From positions 558,001 to 622,000 of the forward strand of contig JAVTVJ010000794.1 in NCBI GenBank assembly GCA_034509425.1: DNA of 64,000 bases, read 5' to 3'. A model generated the notes under the pieces. It was not told the origin of the DNA and ran no database searches. It saw nothing but the letters and a program-made list of their open reading frames with translations. A program made the position numbers and the translations under genes. Position 1 is the first letter of the stretch. Each line of letters opens with the position of its first letter. Shown piece by piece: positions 1 through 9,785 of this stretch. This DNA comes from Eopsaltria australis. Lineage: Eukaryota; Chordata; Aves; Passeriformes; Petroicidae.

Positions 1-5
1 AAAAG

Positions 6-20
6 GAGAGAGAGAGAGAG
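6..20. repeat. (GA)n microsatellite
   Basis: Fifteen bases of pure GA/AG dinucleotide at the left edge of the window; it does not continue past position 20. Confidence 0.8.
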
Positions 21-1831
21 ATTAATAAAACCCAGGAAAGGCAAGTGATGCATAATACAGTTGCTCAGCCTGTCATGCTGCAGCTCCCCCCAGTTCATAC
101 CCTGGCCATATGGGCCTGTGTGTGGAATATCCCTGTGGCCAGTTTGGGTCATGTCTCCTGGCCATGTTCCCCCAGCCTTTGTGCACCTGATCACTGCAGA
201 GCACAGGACACTGAAATGGCCTGGATTTAGGGTAAGCACTAATTAGGAACAACTAAAACAGCACTGTTTTAGCAATCAACATTAGTCTCATACTAAATCC
301 AAAATACAGCACTGTATTGCTGCTAAGAAGAAAATTAACTCTATTCCAGGACAGGGTCAGAGCTTAGAACATATCACTTGTCCAGTCACTGCACTACCTT
401 GTTAACTGGAGAAAATGCCTTAATCACACTAGAGAGTTGATCAAAGGAAAGACAGATTAAGTGACTGGGGACTTATCTGTACTGTCAAACTTCTGGAGAT
501 AGCATGACTATGTAAGTTGTGCAGAAAAAAGGGAAATAGTTTAAAGAGCATTGAAAAGTTCGTATAAAACTGTTATGATAATCAAATATTACATTATTCA
601 TAACACATTGGTAGAAATTATATTTTAAACATTGTCATTTTATTTTTTGAGTGATAAAAGATCCTTAAATATAATTGTAAAGTATTAGCCTCACTACTCA
701 TGTTGTGAACAGATGTTGCTTCAGATGAACCTGCATGAGTTCTATGCTGGGTTTTACAGCCCAGCCTAATTCTCCACGTGACCTTCTCTCACTGGGTGCA
801 ATCAGCACTCTGGACTTCAAAATTTGGCTGCCATGGAAACACAATCTGCTCTTACCCTGGAATAGGTTAGCCTGTCAAAGCTGGAACTCTTGTGGTTTTG
901 GGAAAGTTAAACAGCTGATGTTAAATCCACCTTTGTCACAGATTCCCTCTCCATTGCTCCTCAACTAAAGAGAATCTAATTTATTTTCTTTCTTCCAACT
1001 GGTATTTTAAATGACACACTTCATAAAGTTTGTGACTAAGAATGTTAACTTGATTCTGCTGAGGGGTCTATTGCTGAGGCAATTGTTCATTTGGCTCAGA
1101 ACGTTTGTCCTGCAGGCCTGGAGATCAGAGAGATGAAGAGTCATTGCTGCTGCAGAGTCATCATCAGTGACTAGTACATGAAAAAAGGAGGGACTTTACC
1201 ACTGGTCCAGTTAGTAATATTTCCTTATTATGTCAGATCTGAAGATGTCTCTCACAATTGCTACACCCAGCAAAAACATGGTAATGACTGATCAGGTCTC
1301 AGTGGTTGATTGCTTGTGTTGCTGCTCTTGTCCAGTCTCTGGAGGTACACAGGGGTGCCAGCCCTGAGCACTGGCACAGCTTGTCTCAGGGCTGCTGTGA
1401 TGTACAGTTGTGCAGGTGCTGTATGGGTTTGGCACAGAGAATGTGCTGCTGGCACTGGGAAAGAAACCGTTTGATGTATTGAGGCAGACAGTGAATCAAA
1501 GGGGCCCTCACCTCCTTTGATGCGTTACACATGTAAATTTTGTACTCTTTTCCTGCCTTGCAAGTACTGTTAAGTATTCCTGTTGTGAGTCAAGAGCAGA
1601 GAAATCCGGCCACCAAAGGGAAATCTCCATCTACTGAGCAGAGCAGTGCTTACCTGGAGGGTGCTATGGCAGGAAGACGAGGACAAGGGTGCACACCTTC
1701 TTGTGGGTCCCTGAATATCTGCCCTTCCTCCTCTACGTAAAACCAAAGCACCTCCCCTTTGCTTCTGCTGGGCTCACTGCTTTCCCCACAGCAATTATTC
1801 TTTTGTATGAGGAGGGGAAGTAAAACGAGGC

Positions 1832-1876
1832 ATGGATGGATGGATGGATGGATGGATGGATGGATGGATGGATGGA
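1832..1876. repeat. (TGGA)n tetranucleotide microsatellite
   Basis: About eleven tandem ATGG/TGGA units in 45 bases without interruption; the first variant base is the C at 1877. Read on the minus strand it gives a repetitive His-Pro-Ser-Ile peptide, which explains the long open frame there and is not evidence of a gene. Being long and pure, it is probably length-variable. Confidence 0.95.
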
Positions 1877-4800
1877 CGGAAAAATGAATAAAGTTTTGCC
1901 CCTGCCTCTTGTTGCAGAACACAGCCTCCATTCCTGTTAAAGGATGGTGGCATGAAGCCACAAAGATTCACACTTCCCCACCCACAAGTCCTAGCTGCCA
2001 GAACAAGAAGAGGCAGGTGGAGCAGGCTGAGGGAGACTGGGCCGGGAGGAATGGATGAGCGCTCATGTTGGGATCTGAATAAAGATGACTGACATGAATT
2101 CCATTTCTGTAGGGTGACATGACTTCAAGTGGGGTGTCTTGACCTCTATGATTGTGGATGGGGAGTGAGAAGGAAGACACATATATGGTCTTTTGATGCT
2201 TCATTTGAAGGGAGCGGAAAATGCTGGGACAGCTTGGATGTCATTTGTGCTGGATGCACTTGGCTCCAGGTGACAACATGACCACTTCATCTTCCTCCAG
2301 CTTTACCTGTCAAGGAATGGAGAAGTATGGGCACAAGCTAGTAGGACACTTATTTTTGAAGATACCTTCCTGGGCAGAAGAGGAATGGTTCAGAAAGAGG
2401 GCATTTTGCAGAAGGCAACAGTGAAGTACTGAGTGCTTCTGTCCCCCCACTCTGTGAGCCTACCCTGCTGGGGGCTTGGCTGTGGCTGGGGCACCATGTG
2501 GCATAAAGGGATTGTAAACAATCAAATGCCTGACTCTTCATCTTCTAATGTGTTATAGTTACTCCATTATTATCTTGCAGTTCTATAAATGCCAGTAAGT
2601 TCTGGTCCCATTTCAAATACATCTTACATTTTGTTTTGGAGAATTGCTGTGATACTGGTGAAAGGAAGCTGTCAGTCAGATTCAGAAAGGCAGAGGATCC
2701 ATTTAAGTGCTTGTGTATAGAGAAAGGCAGGGGAGAAGCTGCAGGCTGACAGTAGTGGTGTAGAAAGGTCTAGAAGAAAAGACTAAATGACATACAGGGT
2801 GGTGCTAAAATCCTCAGAAAGAATCAAAGTTAAACACCAATCTATCTGAAATAAGCTGCAGTGTTTTAAGAATGTATCATTTCTTCGAGGTGAAGTAGTT
2901 TTCTTTTGGTCAGAAAAGGGTGTATATAAAAAGGGATACAGAATGACCACAGGATTCAAATTGTACTTCTCATTGTATTAATTCTCCTCTGACTGTACTG
3001 TGAAGAATGCACATTTTACAGGATTTGTGATGTTGGCTGATGGATTGTTTTACAAAGTGCACATTAGATGTACATAAGTGCATGCTTTCTAGTGCATTGG
3101 ATTTTTAAGTTCTAAATAAATTTGCTGGAGATTGGTGTTCATGCTCTTGACAATGGTTGATTTTGGACTTGCTAAACCACAAGATATTAAAACGGAAGAC
3201 AGAATAATAGTATAATTCACGTTTATTGTGTATTTCTTCATTGTGAAGAAATATTTATGCGTGTAATTTACTACCCTCTCTCTCGTAATTCCTCTTGTCT
3301 CCACCACTGGCCAAAGGCCATACGTGATTTCCCACACCTTTTTGTCACGACACAATACTGGGTAGTTTATTTGTTTTCAGCATGTCAATGTCAAGGGTCA
3401 GAGGGAGGTGGATGAGTGCAGTTTTTGAAAACTGTAACTTACTCTCTACTGTTGCATTTTTATTGAACACCAGGCAATAATCTCTGTGTGTGCCTGGAAG
3501 TGCATGCACCAGTACAAGCCTCTGTCTAGCTTCTCTATTTAATTAGTAAACATTTGAAATCAGGAACAGAATATATTTATTTAAATGGCACCAAGCAGTA
3601 CTAAGAGAGAAGGGGTTTCTGGTGCTGCTTGCTTTCTGTAAGTCCCACATTGCTGTTACTACTGTAAGTATTATAAGATATTATTAAGCAGTACCATAAG
3701 ACGTGTTGCAAAGAGACAGTATGATTTTCAGGCTTGGAATACTGGGGGTTTATTTTTATTTGTATTTGGGAGAGTCTTCTGATGTGTGGGATGGAGAAAA
3801 AAGAGTTTGAGGAAGAGCTGAATTATTTTTTCGGACCAACAGAGAGAAATTTAGTGTGTTTGAAAGATAGTTTGTATTATTCCATTGTTATAAATTGTGG
3901 CAATGAAAGACATTCCCCTTCTCCTTGCTAAAAAAATTATGTCTGCTTAAATCAATAATGTGCCAACACATTAAGATGGTATTTAGACAAAATCCACCAT
4001 ACACTGTAAATTTTGAATAGAGTGTTCTTTGCATGGAAACCAATGAGCTCAGTATCCCATCACTGTGTTTTGTGCTGCTGCTCCCCATCCACCTCCCACG
4101 CAGCTAGCAGGGAAGGCATGCAGTAAGTCACAAATCACCTAGTGAGCAAGCATTCCTGCAGCACTGGTGAAGCAGAGATGATGAATGCACAGTGAAGGGA
4201 TCTTCTGGTGGGGGAGCTGATGTAGGTGGAGAGTGACACAGGCTGCAGATGATGCTGGACAGAAATTAAGATGGGTTAGCATGGAGAATGGCCTGGAAGC
4301 AGGAGGGGGAGCAGATTAGGAGCAAGGGGAGGTATAGGCAGATGTTGCCTCCCAACTCTCTCCCTTCTATATGGATAAACTGGTTTTGGTCCATGATCTC
4401 CTGCATTGCTTTCTGCCCCCTAAACCATTTGGAAACTTGGCTTTGCCTTCCCCCGCCCTCATTCCTGGCACCAATTCCATTGATTCCCTGGCAGCCATCC
4501 CGATGGCACTGAGCAGGGAGGGTTTCCCCTCTGTCTCCCCACTCTGAGCTGGGTTGGCATGTGGCACAGAGGATGCTCATAGTGCTTCAGAGGCTGGATT
4601 GGCCGTTTGGAGCTGCAGAAGCTCAGTCAGCCCCATGCCTCTGTTCTGTTGGGAAAAATGTTCCTTACATCATTCACACATTATTTAGGAATACCTGTCG
4701 CTATTCCTGCAGTACTTATCCCCCTTCTACCACTGCTCTTCCCTCTCTCCTTTATACTTGTTGATAGCAGTTTTTTTCTCTATTGTCACTCGATTTTACT

Positions 4801-5861
4801 TCCCACTTGTCCCCCACTACATGGGGGTCCCAGCTGGATTGGTATAGACCAGTACTCCCAAGACTTGCTCAGGCTTTGAGTGCTACTGTGGCTGAAAGGC
4901 AGCCATAAACCCACTTTATATGGGCTGTATTCCCTTTGGGTTCACCAAAGAAGTGTAGGCAAGCACAAAAGTACAACCTGTAGCACTCAGCTGCTTGAAG
5001 GGCAGTGCCTTGTCTTCCTCCTGCTTTCATCTTTGTTCCACAGTCAGCCCCTTCGTTGAGGGGCCTGCATGGCTGTGTCAGCTCGGTTATTTTGCAGGTC
5101 TGCACTGAAAACTGTGGCCACTGCACACATATCGTTTGCTAAGCCAACTTAAAAGAGAAAATTTTTGCAAAAGGCATAATCATGCAAGGACAGCATCCTG
5201 CTTTGGGAACATAAAAGGAATGCCACTACACTTGTAGTGGATTAAGCCGTAAGCCATAAAAGCTTGTATTGGCAAATAAAGACACGAAATTAAACATTTA
5301 ACTTCAAAATAGACAAGGAAGAGACATTTGTATTTCCATAGCAACCTTATAATGTAGAAAATCTTTATGTTGGGGATTTTAATGGTATCTCAAATTTACA
5401 ATTACGGCAACACTCACCTATACAGCTAAATTTCCTACAGCAAAGTATTTAACTTGTCAGCTTCTAGTCCTTTTAGTGTAGACTTACGAAAACAAGCTGT
5501 TCTTAAATTTTTTACTCCATTTTAAAGTGCTCTGTTTGCTAGTAGTGCAACTGTTTTTGATATCTATAACCACAAGAAGAACAATATACAATATTAAAAT
5601 AAATATATGTATACATCTCTCAGTGCTAAGCATAAGAGTAGCCAGATGCTGTTGCTATTCTGCTGAAAACTATTTTTTAGAAATCACTGTAGCAATAGAC
5701 TGAAATATCCATCCAGTCTAAAACTGATGGAAGAAATTCCTTTACATGAAACCAAAATAAACCTGATTTTCCCCAAAAATTCACATTATTGATTCTGTCA
5801 AGTAATCTCAGTACATTTGCATGGGACGCACTGGAGGACCAGAGGATTTTGAAATTAGTAG

Positions 5862-5867
5862 CACGTG
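5862..5867. promoter_or_regulatory. CACGTG E-box just inside intron 1
   Basis: A palindromic CACGTG directly follows the exon 1 donor. With its flanks (GTCACGTGC on the minus strand) it resembles sites bound by USF, MITF/TFE or MYC-MAX proteins. The motif is seen; any function is inferred from its closeness to the promoter. Confidence 0.3.
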
Positions 5868-5873
5868 ACTTAC
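5868..5873 (-). other. ANKRD55: Splice donor of ANKRD55 exon 1
   Basis: The minus strand reads CACAAAG|GTAAGT, a near-ideal U1-type donor immediately after the conserved N-terminal codons. It leaves the intron in phase 1 (one base of a Gly codon). Confidence 0.88.
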
Positions 5874-5913
5874 CTTTGTGCTGGTCAAACACGGATGAGG
5901 AACTGAAATCCAT
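5874..5913 (-). CDS. ANKRD55: ANKRD55 first coding exon (partial gene)
   Basis: Start of ankyrin repeat domain 55, a protein of unclear molecular function with an N-terminal block of ankyrin repeats; proteomic work has linked it to intraflagellar-transport (IFT-B) proteins. On the minus strand the ATG at 5913 has a good Kozak context (ACAATGG) and opens MDFSSSSVFDQHK. One further base (G, 5874) is followed by the strong donor GTAAGT (5873-5868), so the next Gly codon is split by the intron. The human protein, from memory, has MDFSTPSVFDQQRG here, so 9 of the 13 residues before the Gly are identical. Upstream in-frame codons read Met-Arg-stop-Ile-Thr, matching human Met-Arg-Gln-Ala-Thr except for the stop, so translation must start at the second Met. 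No other exon is in the window. I am confident of the identity; a pseudogene is unlikely given the intact donor and promoter. Confidence 0.9.
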
Positions 5914-5919
5914 TGTGAT

Positions 5920-5928
5920 TTATCTCAT
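5920..5928 (-). promoter_or_regulatory. ANKRD55: Two-codon upstream ORF (ATG AGA TAA) before ANKRD55
   Basis: In frame with the ANKRD55 start, the minus strand carries ATG AGA TAA, ending six bases before the main ATG at 5913. It aligns with the Met-Arg-Gln of the human N-terminus, with the Gln codon replaced by a stop. It could act as a minimal upstream ORF that holds or re-initiates ribosomes; that effect is inferred. Confidence 0.6.
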
Positions 5929-6064
5929 TATTTACAACCAGACCAGACAAATGCCACCTCCAGGGTTTTCAGGGCAGAATCTCATAGATTACAGCACACA
6001 GCGAGACGATAGCTGTCACCAGTCTTCCTCTCAGAGAATTAAACTCGCTTTACGGCTGCAGGTT

Positions 6065-6078
6065 GTTGCCAAGGCAAG
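6065..6078. promoter_or_regulatory. RFX-type X-box
   Basis: GTTGCCAAGGCAAG matches the palindromic RFX consensus GTTGCCATGGCAAC at 12 of 14 positions, with one intact half-site. It lies about 150 bp upstream of the ANKRD55 start codon, next to the CpG island. RFX factors commonly use X-boxes near the start sites of ciliary genes, which fits the reported link between ANKRD55 and IFT-B proteins. Confidence 0.5.
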
Positions 6079-6514
6079 AGCCTGATGGAAGCATTATATT
6101 CTGTTATGGACTCTCTGAACAGGATGGCCCTGGAGCTGCTGTGCGGTTCTGAGGAATGCCGTGTCTGCAGCAGCCCCGCGCTGCCGCAGCTCCCGGCGGC
6201 GCGGGCAGAGCGCTCCGGGCTGGCACACGGAGCATGTGCGGCTCCGGCGCTCGCCCCTCCATCCCCGCTGGCTGACCACAGCCCTGCGGCCACTGCCCGC
6301 TCCGCCCGTGCCCGGGCACGGCTCCTGAAATGCTGCATGCAGGCACCACCTGAGGGAACGCCAGCGCAGAGAACGCTAATTCGCAGCACCTTCCCACCTC
6401 AGTTTGGTACTACCCTATTACCGTAGTTAAGGTACAATGAAGGGACAAGAACTAACAGCAAACTACTGCGGCTGGAGCGGACCGTGTTAGCTACAACAGC
6501 ACACGGTGCACAGC

Positions 6515-7068
6515 TGTGCTGGGTTTGGTTTCGGCTGGGGTAGAATTTATTTTCTTCAAAGCAGTGGTACGGGGCTGTGCTTTGATTTTCTGGAAACAGT
6601 GTTGATAACACAGAGATGTTTTAGCGCTCGCTGAGCAGTGCTCATACAGTATCAAGGCCCTTTCCTGCCCTTTCCTCTCCTCACCCCACCAGTGAGGAGG
6701 CTGGGGACGGTCACAATTTGTTGGGAGGGGACACAGCCAGGACAGCTGCCCACAAATGACTACAGGGCTATCCAATTCATATGGTGGCATATGGATAAAG
6801 CAAGAGGAAGAAGAAGAAAGGAGGGGGTGCTCAGAGTGATGGCATTTGTCTTCCCAAGTCACTTGTGTGTGTTGGAGCCCTGCAGTCCTGGCTGAACACC
6901 TGCCTACCTTGTTTTGCTTTGCTTGTGCATGCAGCTCTTGCTTTCCCTATTAAACTGTCTCCAACTCAACCCATGAGTTAATTCACTTTCACTCCTCCAA
7001 TTCTCTCCCCCATCCCACTGTGGGCTGCATGGGGCTGAGCTGCTGGCTTAGGTTAAACCATGGCTACA
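6515..7068 (+). mobile_element. Avian endogenous retrovirus solo LTR
   Basis: The sequence starts TGTGCTGGGTTTGG and ends near TTAAACCATGGCTACA, so it has the TG...CA ends of an LTR. Along its length it matches a common avian ERV LTR family as I remember it: the segments around AACAGTGTTGATAA, GGGAGGGGACACAGCC, GATGGCATTTGTCTTCCCAAG, CCTTGTTTTGCTTTGCTTG and CTATTAAACTGTCT occur in order. ATTAAA in the last of these is the usual poly-A signal, so the element reads on the plus strand, away from ANKRD55. No retroviral genes flank it, so it is a solo LTR. The TATA region looks degenerate, and I could not find matching target-site duplications. The ERV class (ERVL or ERVK type) is not certain. Confidence 0.85.
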
Positions 7069-7237
7069 GGGGATGTCAGACCAGGGTCCATAACTTCAAA
7101 CCCAGTATCTGCCAAACTGTCTTTACAGTTTGTTTTTTTACCAGGCCTCTGCCTTCCTAAGTTGACAACTCAGACCTTGTACTTTAAGGGAAGGGGACCC
7201 TGATGAGCTTTTCTTTTTGCTACGTTATTTCTGTGAC

Positions 7238-7255
7238 AAAAAAAAAAAAAAAAAA
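7238..7255. repeat. Poly-A tract, 18 A
   Basis: Eighteen uninterrupted A residues, about 170 bases beyond the LTR end. No retroposed gene copy is recognisable before it. Confidence 0.9.
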
Positions 7256-7989
7256 GTACTGACTTGGAATGTACCTTGAACACTAAATTACCAGCACTGA
7301 TTGGTGAATGGGAGGGGTATAATAAGTTTACTCAGCACTGGTGCACTGAAAGAAACACATCATTGCTGCTAAATAAGACAAAGTAATGTATGAAAATTAG
7401 GAAAGGCAAGATACTTTGGGTCCAAAAATGCAGGCAGGACCTACACTAAAGCTGTGCCTATGTTTGGTCAGCCCCTACTGTTAACTGTATTTATTCTGCT
7501 CTGGTATTTTGACCAATTCCTATGACTACAGCACATCCTAGAGACATATCCTATATGTGGACACTATATGAGTTGTATCTGGAGCTCATTCACATCCCAA
7601 GCACCTGCTTCTGAACATAAATTCAAACTGTATGTTTGGGAAAGAATTGCATGGTCCTGGAAGCAACACTGACTCAACAACTTGAAATGAAACACCAGAG
7701 CTGAAATTCTCCAGAATGTGGCAGTGTGATCTGCTGATCTGATTAACTCAGGCAAGGCATGTGGTAGGACAGAGGATCCAGAGATAGGCTGTTTCTCTTT
7801 TCTCTACTGCTGACTGTTTTGTGGTTTGCCTTGTCTCAGGCCAACCTTTTTAGTACTGAGGAGGACCCACTGTGTGGCAAGGTCTGTCTGTGCAATCTGG
7901 GAGCAGAGTATTGCTCATGCAGATAGTCAGCTCCTAACTGGTATCTCCTTGGTGGGAGGGTGGCTCCAGGGGTGGCACTGGCAGGTGAA

Positions 7990-8007
7990 GTCCAGTCCAG
8001 TCCAGTC
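7990..8007. repeat. (GTCCA)n short tandem repeat
   Basis: Three full GTCCA units and a partial fourth. Confidence 0.8.
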
Positions 8008-9426
8008 TGATACCTTGACTCTGTTCAAACAGCTGCCATGGCTGCTGATTTCACGGAGGAGGCACTGGAGACATGCCTCTGGTCAGGAATTTTGATCTGC
8101 AAATTGTCACCTCTAGTGATCTTTGAAAGACCACAAAAGTGACCTTTGCTTTCTGCATGTGACAAGAGGCCCTTTGTCCTCTGTGTACACAGGATTTCTG
8201 CCCCTGGGCACTGCTGTTGGATCCCCCACCCTCCTCTACCTAATTCAGTCAGTTAAATACTCACAGTTTTACCTGCCTATTTGCTGTTACTGGGTCCCTG
8301 TCCTTTCATTCTGCTCCTGATATGAAGGTGGTGGGCTTTGGGGATTACTGGTTCAGTCTCACTCTTGCAGCCTGGGAATGAGGCACATTGCAGGTATGCA
8401 GCCAGGGATTTTGGGAGAGAAACACATGGCAGCTGATTCCTTCTGTGTCCCATGTGTGGCACAATATTCCCTATAGCACTGTGTACATTTGCCTGGGGCT
8501 TAGCTTGCCTTTAGCTACATGAAAGGCAGGCACCTCCTCTGAGACTGGTGTCCACAGGAGCCATGGTGTCATGCATTGAAAACCACGGTGTCTCTTGTGT
8601 TTGAGAGCTGGCATCTTCTCCCCTCCACATCCATCAGAAGGGAATTAAGGCCAATGCTTTAGCAAAGCACTGTTCCCCACGTCGATCTGAGCACCAGGTG
8701 AACAGTTCTGTGCCTTAGCTATGGTAGATGTATCACAGCTCAGATGCTGCCAGAAAAGCTGAGATTTGGGAGCTGGGCTTGAGTCACTGTATTGTGACTT
8801 TCTGTCTTGCTTCTTTAGAAGAAAGAAATGTCTCAAAATTCCTCAGGGCCGCCTGTGCACAGTGCCTATGAAAGCAGCTCTGGCTATGGCCAACAAAGCC
8901 GCAAGAGTTAGAGGCTAGTATAGGCAGCAGATAAAATTGTAGCCTTAGCAGTGTTAATTTACTATATTCTTTAATTTAAGCAAAGTATTCCTGACTTTTT
9001 ATTCTGTCAGAAGTAGTTTGATTTTTTGGAAAGTTTTTAGTGGTACAGAAAAGTGATGAATAGAGAGTATCAGAAATGCAGGCATTTTTTTTGCATGTTT
9101 GTTTACCCACATTTGCATCAGCATTTTGCTGCATGTAGGGTAGTTAACCCTCCTCCTTCTAATTGTTGTTCATTAGGTGAATGCAAAAGTTGTGGTGAAA
9201 CCACAGAGTGTGAGTGACACATATATTCAAGTGCTATTTAAATAACTGGGGTGCAGAGCAGGGCTGAAAAATGACGACTGAAAACAGGGCTGAGAGCTCA
9301 TGGGTGCTTACAGCTGGCAACTCCTGCTCTGTGCCACATTGCCATCATGAGCAGAGACTCAGCTTGCAGATCATCTCTTCTCTTGCCCCTGCAGAGCACA
9401 CTGGTAGGTTGGCAAGGATTTAGCAT

Positions 9427-9696
9427 CTATTTGATGCAATGACACAGCCAATGCTTTGGAGGAAGGACGAGCCTCTCCTCTTGCAAAGCGCCTGGAGCAG
9501 CAGTGCCCCCGTCTGTAAGGAGCTCTGCCAGCAGCCAGCACTGCAGAGGCAGCAGCTCCAGCCGTAAATCGTCCTGCTCTGCTTTCTTCACGGATGCATC
9601 ACAAGCCTGAATGTTCACATCCTCAGTATTGCTTAGTAAGCACGCAATCCAGAGAATGGAAGCCAAAATTAACAGAGGGATACCATTAACCTTCAT
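9427..9696 (-). CDS. Hypothetical small secreted peptide (candidate only)
   Basis: This is an 89-codon minus-strand frame. The ATG at 9696 is in an acceptable context (GGAAATGA), with an in-frame TAG 12 bases upstream. The N-terminus looks like a signal peptide: MKVNG, then a hydrophobic core IPLLILASILWIACLL, then a polar acidic stretch. The remainder contains AEQDDLRLELLPLQCW and LLAELLTDGG and has four Cys in all, the last two near the C-terminus. There are no dibasic KR/RR hormone-cleavage sites except a single KK. I do not recognise the family. The frame could equally be a chance ORF or exon 1 of a spliced gene; SASVKK-region GTGAAG could serve as a weak donor. No CpG island or clear TATA box precedes it. 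Confidence 0.2.
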   Translation of the reverse strand: MKVNGIPLLILASILWIACLLSNTEDVNIQACDASVKKAEQDDLRLELLPLQCWLLAELLTDGGTAAPGALQEERLVLPPKHWLCHCIK

Positions 9697-9745
9697 TTCC
9701 AGTTTCTATTTGAAATCCACTAGTAATAATTTGTTTGTTAAGCTT

Positions 9746-9785
9746 TTAAAGTACAATGCTATGTACTGTTTAAAGTACAATACTA
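9746..9785. repeat. 24-base-period direct repeat
   Basis: TTAAAGTACAAT occurs twice, 24 bases apart, with a GTACTGTT-type spacer, forming a small partly palindromic AT-rich duplication about 50 bases upstream of the 9427-9696 frame. Confidence 0.6.

Larger units (their letters stand above)
1..5867 (-). other. ANKRD55: ANKRD55 intron 1 (part, inferred)
   Basis: This stretch follows the GTAAGT donor of ANKRD55 exon 1 on the minus strand and runs off the left edge, so it should be intronic. I looked on the minus strand for the second coding exon (in human it begins with an acidic DSSEEVD-type stretch and leads into the ankyrin repeats) and did not see it. The open frames here are short, overlap on both strands and have no recognisable domain. 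It contains two simple repeats listed separately. That it is intron 1 is inferred from the exon, not seen directly. Confidence 0.7.
5914..6345 (-). promoter_or_regulatory. ANKRD55: ANKRD55 5' UTR and core promoter region (CpG island)
   Basis: Upstream of the ANKRD55 start codon the base composition changes sharply. From about 6124 to 6345 I count about 23 CpG dinucleotides, in a window where CpG is otherwise rare, and the island contains a CCGCCC GC-box-like site (6302-6307). No TATA box is evident, as expected for a CpG-island promoter. The transcription start probably lies inside the island, giving a 5' UTR of some 200-430 bases. Several upstream ATGs lie between the island and the start codon. 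The open frames that cross the island on both strands reflect its GC content and are not genes. The exact start site cannot be read from sequence. Confidence 0.75.
7069..9426. other. Intergenic, no gene seen
   Basis: This is unique-looking sequence between the LTR and the short signal-peptide ORF. It holds an 18-base poly-A tract and a small GTCCA tandem repeat, listed separately. Open frames are short, on both strands, and unrecognised. Confidence 0.6.

Noticed and set aside
1650..1961. Repetitive His-Pro-Ser-Ile protein on the minus strand
   Set aside because: It is the translation of the TGGA microsatellite.
1..5867. Second exon of ANKRD55 in the left flank
   Set aside because: No minus-strand segment resembles the DSSEEVD-to-ankyrin junction, so intron 1 probably extends beyond the window.
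9427..9696. Identification of the signal-peptide ORF as a somatostatin-like or SPINK-like precursor
   Set aside because: Fragments such as AEQDDLRLEL and the opening MKVNGI recall those families, but the order, Cys pattern and processing sites do not fit, so no family name is given.
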